Assembly: GCA_905160935.1 (NCBI GenBank)
Contig: CAJHZI010000448.1
Location: 527,501 to 591,500 of the forward strand
DNA from: Enchytraeus crypticus
Lineage: Eukaryota; Annelida; Clitellata; Enchytraeida; Enchytraeidae
Direction of reading: 5' to 3'
DNA: 64,000 nucleotides
Positions within the stretch are counted from its first letter, which is position 1. The number at the start of each line of letters is the position of its first letter. The notes below the pieces were generated by a model, which was not told the origin of the DNA, did no database searches, and worked only from the letters and a program-made list of their open reading frames with translations. Made by a program: the position numbers and the translations under genes. This document shows positions 34,330-46,641 of the stretch, in pieces.

Positions 34330-35275
34330 ACTATAACCTAGAGTCAAATCTCTCATTAGACTTCCTGGAGATGCGTGGGCTGCAGGTTGGCGGTAGAAAG
34401 CTCATTTGACGGAGTGAGGATTAATTCAGGCTGGAATGTCAAACATACCGTACATAGTTAACCAATTTCGTCAAGAAAATCTTAGACGTGTTGAAAACTG
34501 ATTACACCGATGCATTAAATAATGTATGGATGATCCTCTTAAATGCTTTCTATCTGTCACAGGCTAACAGTTGCACTGGTCAAATGTTTAAAGATTCGTA
34601 CTTTCTACGAAACCAGAGACGCTTTGAGAGCATTATTTTCTAAATATATAATTACTCAAATCAGCTGGATCTCGCCGACACGTGCCGTTTTAAAGTATAA
34701 TCCAGCCGAATTCGGAGAATCAAAATTATTTATTCTCTTACTTTAAATTTTGATCTCATCTACGCATTTAACTCTCTGCCATTTAATATTCAGAAAAGTT
34801 CATTTATTTATATTTTATATAATTCTTAATTTGTGTTTGAGCAATATTCGAGAAAGTTCATAGGTCAAGCTCTAAACTTTGAACGAGATCCATCTTTAAC
34901 ATTCGTAGCTTGTAAAAATACACATATTATGTAAAAATACACATATTATTATTATTCGAAAAAATAATGAATCCTTCAGTCTAAGCTTCAAATTACAGGA
35001 ATGAAGATAAAAATCTACGAGTCTGTGGAAATATACCAAGTTTTCTGTCATTAAATGATTGTCGTGAATAAGCAATTTTTAAAACTGTCATTGAGTATGC
35101 TAATTTCAGCTAGCCAAATATACTTTCAAATAATAAATGACACTAAGCATGAATAACGAAGATGAAAATAATTAAGCAAAAATTACTTCATTATTATTGC
35201 CTTATTATTACATTTTCAGCATACACGTGCATAAAGAAATTAGAATAATAATAATGAAAACGTAATGTTAATACA
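34330..35275. other. No gene seen
   Basis: AT-rich. A 67-codon frame at 34543-34746 is unrecognised and probably chance. Confidence 0.45.
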
Positions 35276-35279
35276 AGCA

Positions 35280-35632
35280 TTAATAGTAACAGTTATAATT
35301 ATGGTAATCGCAATAGTAATCGTAATAATAATAATACTAACAGTAATAGTAATATTAATAGCAATAGTACTAGTGATAATGATAGTGATAGTGATATTGA
35401 TATGGATAGTGATAGTGATAGTGATAATGATAATGATATAGATACTAATACTGATACTAATACTGATACTAATACTGATACTAATGCTAGTGCTGCTGCT
35501 AAGACTAATGCAAACGCAAACGCAAACGCTGACACTAACAAAACCGCGAAAATGCATACACTAACGCTAAGGTTAGCGCTAATGCTAACACTAATACTAA
35601 TATTAATACTAATATTAATACTGCCAGAAAAT
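35280..35632. repeat. Cryptic trinucleotide/hexanucleotide simple sequence
   Basis: gatagtgatagtgataatg changes to actaatactgatactaat and then gctaacactaatactaat. It stays open in several frames as DSDSDN/NTDTNT and similar. No gene is supported. Confidence 0.85.
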
Positions 35633-36171
35633 CAATGATGCATTGTTGAAATTAATATAGGCCTACAGCCAAGCGGTTCTGTGTTACTTTGCGACATTTA
35701 TGCTTTATCTCTGTCTAATAAAGAACATCATAGCCTTTGTAATGCTTAAAATTATAACTACTGTGTATTTGTCGAAATATTGATAAAGGTACAAAATGTA
35801 TATTGTTTTGCCAATGGTATTGCGGCCTTTGGCCATGGAATTATTGCATTATTATATAATTAACACGGATATATGTATAAATTTTTCTTAAGCTAATTGT
35901 CTCAGATTGCTTTGATAGTAAGCCAGATTCTAATTAATTCTAATTAATTGATTAATGATTAGACTAATTACGATTACATGATTTAGATTAATATAAAAAA
36001 ATTAATTGTGATGGCTCTATTGATAAATAACTTACAAATTTTTGAATTATTTTAAAGGAATATTGCCCTAAATTGAATATCAATAGTTAATCCAAGGGTA
36101 AGAGATAATTTTTTGTAATACTTGTTGAAAAATGGCTTTAAAATGGTAAACTATAGGTTTCTCGAGCGTGA

Positions 36172-36305
36172 CGCTTTTCTTGTGTTGTGTCCGGGACACT
36201 GAAGAATATACCGACCGTTAACCACATGTGTCGTAGGAGGCGACCAAGAAAGTACTGAGATCGGCAACGGGAAACGACATCAGAAGCCAATTTTGTTTCC
36301 AAGCT
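36172..36305 (+). mobile_element. Retroposon head fragment
   Basis: ttcttgtgttgtgtccggg, aagaatataccgaccg and tgtgtcgtaggaggcgacc are the shared head. The body is too diverged to assign to the GAT or GA type. Confidence 0.6.
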
Positions 36306-36434
36306 ATGGGCTATATAAGTTAAATCAACTATTAATTCACATTCTTGTTGTGATATACCATTTTTTTGGCGGATTCTGTTTATGACGAGATGGCCCCTGT
36401 GCCTTCCTTAGCTTCTACTAACATTTAATAGACA

Positions 36435-36475
36435 GGGGCGTCATTCCCTGAGAAAACTACCCTGTTTACCCAGAG
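36435..36475 (+). repeat. Unassigned dispersed repeat fragment
   Basis: caggggcgtcattccctg, gaaaacta and cctgtttaccc recur at 59223-59262 with few changes. The full extent and type of this repeat are not visible. Confidence 0.6.
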
Positions 36476-37549
36476 TAGTCCTGCTACCTTGAATATACAA
36501 TACAGTATAGCGTTACGGTAGTGTATTTTACTTAAATGTAGTGTATTTAATGACAAATAAAATTTTCTTACAATAGAAAAGTAGTTTTACCGTAAAAAAT
36601 TTCTTATAACATAAAAATAGAACCTGACGCCAATATTGAGGCAACTAATGTTAGCGATGAAGACTATAAATTACACGAAAAACTCGTCAATAGCTATTTA
36701 GTTAATTGGCAAAAACAAACGTCGACGCCCTATAAATTAATTAATTAGTTGCTGTCGGTCTTTATGCTTAATGATATTTCCGATAAATCAAATATGAAAA
36801 ACAACCAATTATGATAAACGATCGATTATGATAAACATTCTGCTATGATAAACAGTCCTATAAATGACATGAACTAATGTTCACATTTTATACACAATTA
36901 TATATGACGGAGTCCTGCTTGACGAATAAGAGTTGCTCTTTGATTCTTTAGTTTAGTCGGACCAATTTTCTCACATTCTACCGGCTAAGTCCAGTAATGT
37001 ATTACGGAAAAATTATTAGATTTTAATTAATCAAATATTAATTTATCATTAATAAATTGATAACGAACGTCATGAGGAATCAAACACTGAATTTAAATCC
37101 GCCATCTTCTTATCCACAAACGCATACACAGCTACGCTTAAAAAATAAAATCATCTTGGAGGTTAACTCCTTTAAATTTTACTTTATAATAGGAGTGTGG
37201 TGCAGCTGACGAATCAAACTTACTAATAGACGGACTGACGGAGTATCTCTTATAATTACTAAGTTTGAAAGTGAGACAGTACGTAGGGATGTGTGTGCCT
37301 TGAACATCGGATTTTGCAGTTATTTAAAGTGAGCGTACGCAAAATAATAATTACGCTTTATCAAAACAAGATAAAATTGTCCCTTCTCTTCTGTAAAAAA
37401 TCGATCAGTTCAAGGTACAGATTCCTATTCACTTGTATTCTAGAAAGCAATCTGTTGATCATAGGCGAAGCTTTTATCAAACCTAGCTGTAGCCTTAGGC
37501 TTATAAATCTAGGTTCTAAAGTGATTTCTCATTGATTTCCTTAGTTTGT

Positions 37550-37645
37550 GCTTTCATGTTGGTTTATGTTATAGTCGCCTTTTACGACACTTGCAGTTTA
37601 CTGTTGGTCTATTCTGCAGCAGCCTGAACACAATACGGAGATAAA
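37550..37645 (-). mobile_element. Retroposon head fragment
   Basis: tcgccttttacgacacttgc, ttggtctattctgcag and gaacacaatacgg are the shared head on the minus strand. No body remains. Confidence 0.55.
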
Positions 37646-38379
37646 AGTCATGAAATTTTAACTTTTTATCAAAAATTCATTTATTGACTGCAGATTAAGT
37701 ATACCTTAGACTGCGCGTGTCGTAAGAGTCGAATACGCAAGAACTGAAGAAAGAAAAAGAAAATCACATTTGAAACCATATTTTTCTATATATTAAGCTG
37801 TGCTAGACTACAAGTGTGCAAAGGACTACGATCCTGCAATAATAATATTGCAGTTGATTAATTTATTGATCGAAGGAGCGCTCTTTATATTGAGCGAGAG
37901 CAGACTATAAGGAGAAACATTTGTGTATCATTGACCTGTCCTAACACAAGGAAGAGAGAGAGAGAGAGAGAGGTAGAGAGAGAGAGAGAGAGAGACAGAG
38001 ATGAAGTATAAAACCTAGATAAAAATCCAATTACAAATGGCACGAGATTCACACAACCGGACCACCAATAACGAAAGCACCATGACCTAGAATTTACAAG
38101 AACCAATGCGCAATATTTCGAAGTTTTATCTCGACACGTTTACCATGCACAGTTTAAAGAGGCATCTCATAAAACGTTCCCTATTAAGCATTAAATGCAA
38201 GAGTACGAATGCACTGACTACATAGCACCTTTAAAGTTCCTTTATTTGATGTAGTCGCATTAATTCAAGCGCCATTACTTGAAAACTATTCTGATTGCAT
38301 AAACGAAACATAATCTAAAAATTACGCATAATTAAATTGTTTTACAATTTATTATTATTTACGAGATTATTAAATTTAC

Positions 38380-38580
38380 CAGTGTAGTGTCCGGGTTGCT
38401 GAAGAATAGACCAACCGTGGACTGTACGTTCCGTAAAGGCGATAAAGGACTAAGATCCAAAAACCATTAGAATGGGCATTCAGTTGGTGAGTCCCTAGGC
38501 TCCAAATATGTCTAAGAAAATTCTAATTCTGACCCCAGTTATACCGCGATTCAAGGAAAGATAATTATGATGATTAATAG
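38380..38580 (+). mobile_element. GAT-tailed retroposon, diverged copy
   Basis: gtgtagtgtccgggttgctg, aagaatagaccaaccgtgga, gtccctaggctccaaat, then ccccagttataccgcgat and a short ATGATG tail. The full order of the family is kept. Confidence 0.7.
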
Positions 38581-38794
38581 ATTGTTAAATTATGCAAAAT
38601 GTCCTATAAAGGACAACATTTATCAATTGTATTGCATCATCCAACTTAGAGAGAGATAGGCTACTTTCAAATTTGAACCAATTTTTTAATGTTAACTTCA
38701 ATTTTAAATCTAGCAATAGATTTTCAATCAAGGACTAATCAGCGACGGCTCTGTAGATAACTCCAATCGCATACCTGCTCTCAGTACAAAAATC

Positions 38795-38804
38795 TCTCTC
38801 TTTA

Positions 38805-38836
<32 letters not shown>

Positions 38837-39122
38837 TCTGTCTCTCTCTCTCTCTCTCTCTCGCTAATATTCTGCCAAGTGACAAGTCCAAGGTAGAAAT
38901 ATTCATACTTAGAGTCTTCTTTTACGCACAATTAAGAGCACTCAATAGATTAACATGTTATTCCCTTCAGAAAAGCCTAATCCATTTTCTCCTAGAGCCT
39001 AGAACTTAGGGAAAAACAGTGGATTCCGTTGCTTTCGTCGGGTTTGCTTAGTCAACTCTTACGTCACGCTCAGTTAACGGTTGGTCCATTCTTCTGTATC
39101 CTGGACACAACACGGGAAAAAT
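38795..39122 (-). mobile_element. GA-tailed retroposon copy
   Basis: CT run at 38802-38862, then gccaagtgacaagtccaagg, the body, and the head reverse complement ggttggtccattcttctg...ggacacaacacggg. Confidence 0.7.
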
Positions 39123-39124
39123 AG

Positions 39125-40145
39125 TGACATATTAACGATGAGCCTAGTTCGTAGCTCAGTCACTATGTCCTGAAAAACATTCAAGGCTGGCCAGGTGAAC
39201 CGGACCAAGTTATCAATTGATAAAACTGACGCTTAGTCCATAGTTCTCTACAATATATCTCATTTTGAGGTGACAGATGAAAGGATTTCTGTAAATGGTA
39301 ACTAACACAGCTCAGCTTTACAAGAAGAGTAAGTTGAGGGACATACCCCTCAATCTGATAAAATAATGATGTTCAATCTCAAGTGATTTTCGCCTCCTTC
39401 TCTTCTATGCCTCTTATCTTTTGTAGTTTATTACGAATTTTAGTTTCCCCCAATTATTTCTGCCAGCAGTTGATCGGATAGTTATCATCGATGGCCTTGT
39501 TTATCAATAAATACTACCAATGACATAGCACTTAAGTGCTTGTTCAAGATTCCTCGTCTCCTCTCTACATGTATACGTATTTGACCCCCCTAACTGTACA
39601 ATATATCACATTCATTCATTCGATTTTCTATAAAAGACCATAACCAGCTCTAAACGAAAGCTTTAAGCTATTAACGCTATAACTTCCAAACTTTAAGCTA
39701 TTAACGCTATAACTTTAGATATTTAATTATTGCGCTGTTGATGCGAACTTAGCTTCGCAATGACTAAATCGCTGAGGATCTGCATTCTGAGCTGTATTCT
39801 GGATTGTCCACTAGCAGATTAATTGCGGTCAGTATTTCTAACCCTACTTACAGATTTCTGCAAAAATAAAATATACTCCTTTTTAAATAGTATAATTTAC
39901 ATATTAAACTCATTATATTTTTACAGAACAGTAAAAAACGTTAAGTTGTCACTGTCGCATTTTAAAACTACGAAACAAAAATATACGCAGCGATGATTAT
40001 TGTGCATGATAGCCAAATATGAAACTAGATTTACATGTAGATCCCATTTAGAAACATGTTTTGAATTTGGGTCCATTGTACATGTATAATTATTAGGTTG
40101 ACTAAAGATGCTGGATTAATATCGACCCATAATGCATATTTAAGC
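39125..40145. other. No gene seen
   Basis: AT-rich sequence with one short tandem duplication (39661-39715) and no recognised element. Confidence 0.45.
39661..39715. repeat. 30-bp tandem duplication
   Basis: ctttaagctattaacgctat plus aactt occurs at 39661-39685 and again at 39691-39715 without a mismatch. Confidence 0.85.
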
Positions 40146-40161
40146 CTATATATACATGTAT

Positions 40162-40210
<49 letters not shown>

Positions 40211-40414
40211 CTATATGAATTTGTATATACATGTATATATGTTCATTATATATAAATTCATCACTCTTTTGAGCATTTTTTGCATACGATACATTGAAGC
40301 TCAGTGAGGATACATATTATACGATTGTCGTTCCAAAAGGAACGAGACTGACTTAATTGTATAATAATATTAATATCGAGAAGCCGCAGTAAAATAAAAA
40401 TTGGCAGAAATCCT

Positions 40415-40680
40415 TTAATTTTCCAAACTGTCTCCTTGAACAGCAATACTTTTCTTCCAGCGTGACACCAGATTAAAGTTGCCCTCCGATAGACTTTGCC
40501 GCTCTGTCCCAATAATGACTTAGCGGCTCTCTGTAGGTCTACAGCAATAATGCTGGCATATTGTTTTCATTTCATTCCTTTTTTCATCTTGCCGAACAAA
40601 TGAAAGTCTGATGATGTTAGATCAAGACTGTATGGCGGATGTCGCAGAGTTGTTCACCACATCATACTTATTGCCTCCGG
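40415..40680 (-). pseudogene. Mariner transposase C-terminal remnant
   Basis: The minus strand reads PPYSLDLTSSDFHLFGKM, the mariner signature around the third catalytic Asp (PPYSPDLxPSDFHLF). In another frame it then reads LVSRWKKSIAVQGDSLEN and a stop at 40415-40417, the usual mariner C-terminus. There is at least one frameshift and an upstream stop. The N-terminal two thirds are not recognisable. It is joined directly to RLE fragment D. Confidence 0.72.
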
Positions 40681-40689
40681 TGTACGCAG

Positions 40690-40915
40690 AGCAGAATATG
40701 GTCATGGGGTGCTCTGGAGAAGTTATACGTACTAAATCGCCGCCCTGCTACTCGAGGCCATCTAATTGCTTAAAGGAACTGCTGAAGCCGACTGCATTAA
40801 AACTTCGCAGTCATGGAAGGCATCTGTCAAGGAAAAGAGGTCTCCCGTCTATCGCCGGTTTGCTCTGCAGCTATTAGTCTGCCTATGCCATCAATAAAGT
40901 CAACTCCTCGGAGTT
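40690..40915 (-). mobile_element. RLE-type LINE fragment D
   Basis: The minus strand encodes GVDFIDGIGRLIAAEQTGDR followed by a frameshifted end and the 3' UTR start. It is the most degraded copy and lacks the endonuclease core. Confidence 0.65.
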
Positions 40916-40949
40916 ATTGATATTAATATTATTATTATTGTTGTTGTTA

Positions 40950-41375
40950 TTTTTTCTTCTTTTACCCCTGTGTAAAGAACCTGGAGTTTGATAAAAACGA
41001 TTCAAGCAATACGTGCTGAATCGCCGGCCGTCTACTCGAGGTCAACAATCGGCTTAAAAGAATTGCTGAAGCAGACTGCATTAAATCTCTGCAAAGTCAT
41101 GGAAAGCCTTTGCCAAAGAAAAGATGTCTCTCGCTTATCGCCGGTTTGCTCTGCAATAAATCTGCCTATGTCATTAATAAAGTTAACTCCTACGGGATTC
41201 TTCGGGCCCGTGATTTAATGGCCACCGGAACAACTTCATATCCTAGGGACAGATCACGGTATTTATCCAATTTCCTAGAGGCGGCTGTTCTGGACAACCC
41301 ACTTGGTTCCTTAGAGGAAGGGATGCCTGCTCTTGAAAGTGCTCGCTATATTAAGTCATATTTGATATTATTATT
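40950..41375 (-). mobile_element. RLE-type LINE fragment E with internal deletion
   Basis: The minus strand matches fragment C from its gacttaatat...gcgagcactttcaag segment to the 3' UTR and tail. About 190 bp including the RPD...D endonuclease core is missing: the sequence jumps from SGL to AASRKLDKY. Its outer end lies in an ATT repeat (41368-41390). Its tail is an ATT/GTT repeat at 40925-40955. Confidence 0.7.
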
Positions 41376-41439
41376 ATTGTTATTATAAGCTTTATATAAA
41401 ATATCACAAAGGTATCGATGTCCATGATGCTTCAAAACA

Positions 41440-41520
41440 TTTATTATTTGTCACAATAGTACCCGATGTTGTCATTGACGAGATTATTATTATTGTTTTT
41501 GCGAGAAGTTGTAACAGCAT
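41440..41520 (+). mobile_element. CR1/L2-like LINE 3' end fragment
   Basis: cacaatagtacccgatgttg and tcattgacgagattattatt resemble gtgctcgatgttgccattga and the repeat tail at 10810-10856. Weak on its own. Confidence 0.4.
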
Positions 41521-41529
41521 TATTTCCAT

Positions 41530-42420
41530 TGACATGCGTGTAATATCTTTCTTTTATGTCCTTGATACAGTAGATTTGAAATAGCTTAGAAAGTATTGCT
41601 AAAAAGTTGATATTTGAGTAAAGTGTACCGTCTGATCAAAAGATGACACAAAAAATTCAACATTGAAATGTATTCAAATTCAAGTTTTACATTGACATAT
41701 ATCTAACGGAGAGTATAAAACTGCGGACGTGATTAAAAGCCAAACGTTTCATAAAGATGGGTATATACTAGATAGCCTAAGTTTTAATTTAGTATTTTGG
41801 TGCATATTGTGCCAAAACTGGCAATCGCATTGTGTCTGATCGTGTATTTAGTCACGACAGAATCTCGACTCTTTCAATGTTGTGAATGAAAGCTGTTAGT
41901 AAAAGTCACATGAATGAATTCAGTGCGTAAGTGTGAAAATAAACAGTAGATACGATATCCTTCTACTGTGTACCGAAGGCCATGTTCTAAAGAGTTTGTA
42001 CCTGATTTTTGGACCACGATTTTCTCCACTTGACCTAACAAATAGCTGATTATATTATTAAATCTGTGCCACACACTTTTATAACTGTCATAATAATAAA
42101 TACTTGTTTCTTTAAAGTGTGTAAGAGACAGCAAGGGAGATAGAGACAGAGAAGGACAAAGGGTAAGACGATAACTAAACAATAGACAATGAAAGACAAA
42201 GACTGATAGCGAAAAAGATAGAGCTTATTTTTAATATCCCTCTTTGAATCTAAAGTTCAGTTCCCTAGAATATAAAACATTTGTAGATGAAGCTCGTCTG
42301 TGTAATTATTTATTAAAAAGCTTCATGTACAATTCATTAATAGTCTTCTTTATAAATGTGCCAGTAAAATAGTCGCAATTGATTTCTCTTGCACTGTAGT
42401 CGTAGTCATTAGTATGAGCA
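41530..42420. other. No gene seen
   Basis: AT-rich DNA between a LINE tail fragment and the 156-bp repeat block. Its 102-codon minus frame (41874-42182) is not recognised. Confidence 0.45.
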
Positions 42421-42426
42421 AGAAGA

Positions 42427-42905
42427 ATGATTACCTGGAAAGTGCTTGAAATTTACCTGGAAGATGGTTATCTGAAATGTTACCACGAAAGTTTGGTTAC
42501 CTAGGCTAGAAGATGCAGAAACGTTTCATGGAAATTAGTTGTTTGGATGGAATGAATGCTACCTGGAAAGTTTGGAAAGTTTAATTACTTGGAAAGTGCT
42601 GGAGAGATTCCTAGTAGTTTGGTTATCTGAAATGTTACCTGGAACTTTTGGTTACCTAGGCTGGAAGGTGCAGAAACGTTTCATGGAAATTAGTTGTCTG
42701 AATGGAATGAATGCTACCTGGAAAGTTTGGAAAGTTTGATTACCTGGAAGGTGATGGAGAGATTCCTAGTCATTTGGTTATCTGGGATGTCACCTTGAAA
42801 GTTTGGTTTCCTGAAAACTTACCTTAAAAGTAACAGGACTACAAGAAATTAGGTTAGCCCTACAGTTACCTGGAAATGTTATCTGGAAAGCATGGTTATC
42901 TGGAG
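42427..42905. repeat. Degenerate tandem repeat, period about 156 bp
   Basis: tgcagaaacgtttcatggaa recurs at 42513 and 42669 inside a longer duplicated block. Within it the motif tacctggaaagtttgg recurs many times. It looks like an old short satellite with a later segmental duplication. Confidence 0.8.
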
Positions 42906-42911
42906 TGATGG

Positions 42912-42962
42912 AATTTCCATATAATCCTGTCACCTTGATGGTGACAGGATTATATGGAAATT
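42912..42962. repeat. Perfect 23-bp hairpin
   Basis: Arms 42912-42934 and 42940-42962 are perfectly complementary around the loop ttgat. Confidence 0.92.
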
Positions 42963-43397
42963 TGACTGGAAAGTGATAGGAATATATGAAATGGTACCTA
43001 AAGATAGTGTTTAAAATTTGAAAAGTAATCGTGTGTTTAATCAAGTTCTGTTTAATATCGTTTCGAATACCACAGTTTAATATGTTTTTTGCTGATCATC
43101 TGAGATTTATGACCATTTAGCCAATTTTCATATGAATAGTAAATTCCATCTCAAATATGGGTGAATAAGTTTTTTCTATGAATTCTTTTGAATGAATCTA
43201 GAAAGAATAATAAATTATAGCACTATTCGCCTCTGTGCCTTCATGCAGCTCCTCAGTATACCATTTCACTGCCTTCAAAATCGTTAAGTTCCTCGAATGA
43301 TTTAACCACAAGAAGTCCACGTCGCCAATAATTGAAGAAAGGTAGTATATCATCGTAGTTAATAATACTAAGGACTATTAACCTATATGAAAAAAGC

Positions 43398-43528
43398 TAA
43401 AAAAACTAAAGTTGACGTCAATTTCCTCACTCAAAGGCGATGTCAATGACGGGCGAGCCCATGATTTGAACCCCGCACATACTGATCCGCGATCGAATAT
43501 CTTACCGACATCGCCACTGGCTCCAGCC
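43398..43528 (-). mobile_element. tRNA-derived SINE (family T1)
   Basis: Full copy: tggcgatgtcggtaagatat, gggttcaaatcatgggct and the GACGTCAACTTTAGTTTT tail on the minus strand. Confidence 0.85.
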
Positions 43529-44185
43529 ATGGTGGCAGCTGATGGCAGAATAATTGTTGCACATGACTTGTGAAGTTATGAACTTGTTGGACATGTTTGC
43601 CATGCATGAAATTATGCAAATAAAAATTGTAATGTTTATAAAAAAACGTTCTGCTACCTGGTTTACATTCCATCCTGCCAACAGTGTATTGATACTAGGA
43701 TTTACCTGCGAATAGAAGTAATAGTTAAATACTATTGATGTAAAGAAGTTTAATCTTCACGTATATTAAAGACCCATATACCTAGTGACGCCATTATGTA
43801 CTTCCATGAATAGTCAATGCTAGTAGCGCTGAAATAATGCCAATATCTCTCAAGGACACACATCGATTAATGACACATGATAAATTTATTTAGTATAATA
43901 TTGTCGTGGTTGTTTCTTTGACTGCGCACCGGTTTTGTGTAAACATCCAATGCGATCGTGGTTTTAAGACTTACTTGACAATTGCACCGGTTAGTAAGAC
44001 TACAATGTGGCTGAACTATATTTAGAATTACACTCTGAGCCAGCAACTTGGCGTACAAGGGCATAATGCTGAAACAAAATTACGATAAAATAAATGAAAA
44101 ACCAAGAACCATAGAAGCAATCAACAACACACATTTAGGAGCACAAATAAAAATGGTCGCATAGGCCTACTGCTCACTCTGTCTT

Positions 44186-44187
<2 letters not shown>

Positions 44188-44241
<54 letters not shown>

Positions 44242-44522
44242 AATCTAGTGTTCCGCCAAGTGACAGGTCCAAGGTATATATTCCTACTCATATGCTGCTT
44301 TTCACTGTGCATAATGAGCAATCCATAGATCAACGATTTAATCCCTTCACAAAAATCTATGCATAATCCACATTGTAATGTAGCGTGTAGCTTAGGAATA
44401 ATATGGTTTGCGGGAGGTGGTTTCCATTTGCCTTTCTCCGTTCGTGATCATTTGCCTCTTACCACACGAACAGTTTACGGTTGGCCTATTCTTTATCTTC
44501 CCGGACACAACACTAGAAAAAT
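44188..44522 (-). mobile_element. GA-tailed retroposon copy
   Basis: CT run, then ccaagtgacaggtccaaggt, a body of about 200 bp, and finally ttggcctattctttatc and ccggacacaaca, the reverse complement of the shared head. On the minus strand this reads head, body, GA-repeat tail. Confidence 0.7.
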
Positions 44523-44524
44523 GT

Positions 44525-46150
44525 TCCGCTTTAACTTTAACTGTCAGTGATTAAAGTATATATTTTCGGTTGTGGGATCTCTAACAATCTTCAGGCCCCT
44601 ATTATTTATCCCGGGCCCCGAATTATCTTTCTTCGATCGCCTAAGTGTATCATCCGGGCCCAGTACATCATATAAGACTCTGCGAGACTTTAATATAAAG
44701 CCAGATTATATAACTAATTAAGAATATACCAATTTAAGTCTTAAAAGATATCAGGTGGAGAATTTAGCAAAATAGAAGATCTCTATTGCAAAAAATAAGA
44801 GGGCCCAAGTGCAGATCCCATTAACTTTAACCACTGAATGTAAAAATTACTATTTTAAATTTGGCCCTTTTGACAATCTTTTATCACTTTATCAATTTCT
44901 TTTGGTAGCATGTAACAATAAGCCCAGTTAACTTTTAGTAGGCCTTCATAAATATGTTACACATAGGCTGAAAAACAGACAGAGTGGAGTGTGTTTGTTT
45001 CAAGTCCAAAATCATAGTGGAAAAGAGAATTAGGCCTACATCGGAAATTTATGAGGTAAAGGTTGGAAGAGATCGGTGAATTGACACTCTCATCAAAATT
45101 AAGTGCTCAACTTTAGCAAGTCTTCGCTGAGTATGCACTCGATTAATCTTCCCTTAACAGCAGCTCGTGTGGTCGCAGGGTCTAATCCTAATGTTTGGGA
45201 CAAACAGCAAATGATATCATTAATTTATTATATTTAACTTAAACGCTATCGGATCTCTCCTGTACTTCGCTTGTGAAAAGACGTTATAGTTTCAGTGAAA
45301 TGTGAAGTAGTAAAGCTTTTTGAACAGGAAGACTATTCGCTTTGAGTCCCTTAAGTGTGCATCCGATCTGTTTTCCATATTAAATATTTATTACTCATGC
45401 CCATTACGTCAATTTGAATGTATACACCTTCAACCAAAAACCTAAAGCTACAAACATTCAACCAATATATTCTTCGACCCATATGGCCCAAATACCCCAA
45501 AGTTCTACGCCAATTGGGCGCCATAGAGCCATTACTTGCAAGTTTGAATTTATTTACAAATTGCTGCTCAAACAAACTGTGCTGTTATTTCTGGGCAACG
45601 GTCAAATGTCAACGATCTTAGTGTCTGATAAATAAAATAAAATGTTAAATTCACTTCATTGACGTAAAGTGAGAATTATTTACAATGTTCGCTGTTTATT
45701 TGCGACAATAATAAAATATTAAACGTTTACAACTGTCCTGACGTTGGTCTGAATGGTTCTTTGCAGTCTTTTTCAGAAATAAGAAGGGCTTTAGTACATC
45801 GTACACGTGTTCGGGCTCATTCGTCATGCGAAGGTTTATTTTAACTTCAATATTACAAAGACAGCTGAAGATTGATGGCCTACTGGATCATTCGCTTTCA
45901 CAGGAATCGAATCGTGCAATTAAAAACATCAACATTCGTTCTTCGAGTTCATTGGCATTTCAAGACAAAATATGAAGTGTCCTTGAGTAGGCTGTAGCGA
46001 TGTGAACTTTTCATTATTCAATGACAGCATTACTCTAAGAAAAGTTTTTAACTTTTGTCAGAGTTGGGAATCATAGGTATTGTTGATGAGTTTAGAAAAG
46101 TCACTAATCTGTCAACAAAGTTGCCAGATAAACAACATTAATTTATTTTA
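44525..46150. other. No gene seen
   Basis: No repeat family shared with the rest of the window and no supported exon. Overlapping 65-75 codon frames at 45351-45635 lie on both strands and are not recognised. Confidence 0.45.
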
Positions 46151-46154
46151 AAAA

Positions 46155-46286
46155 TCAAAAGCTAATGTTAGCATCAGTTTCCTTACTCAAAAGCGATGTC
46201 AGTGTCGGGAGAGCCCGGGATTTGAACTCCGCATATACTGATCCGCAGTCGAATATCTTACCGACATCGCCATTGGCTCCAGTCGA
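46155..46286 (-). mobile_element. tRNA-derived SINE (family T1)
   Basis: Full copy on the minus strand: ccaatggcgatgtcggtaag, gagttcaaatcccgggct, tgacatcgcttttgagtaag and gctaacattagctttt. Confidence 0.82.
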
Positions 46287-46641
46287 TTAGCAATTTTCTT
46301 TAGCGATCTCCATTTTGCCTACTAATTTCCTCCAATAATAGATCTATTAAAAGAGGAAGGTCAATTGCACGTTCAAGTTTTAATTTTCAATTGAAGCGAT
46401 TGAAATGCTGCTTAAATCTACTCAAAACTCATACATACTGTACAAATTCGCAGAGGTCAAAATTTCGATTGCTTATTTATAAATACTTAAGCTAAAATGA
46501 ATTAATTATGTTTAATTAAATAAGCACGAATTAGTTTAGTTTAATTAAATAAGCAACGTGTACGGTTGCTGCAAGAAAGTTGAGTTCTGATCTCGTTCAG
46601 TTTATCAATACGATACTTTTGTGTGGTTTTGTGCGCTTGGT

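Noticed and set aside
35240-35638. Asp/Ser/Asn-rich and Leu/Val-rich frames
   Set aside because: Shadows of cryptic trinucleotide repeats; no domain is visible.
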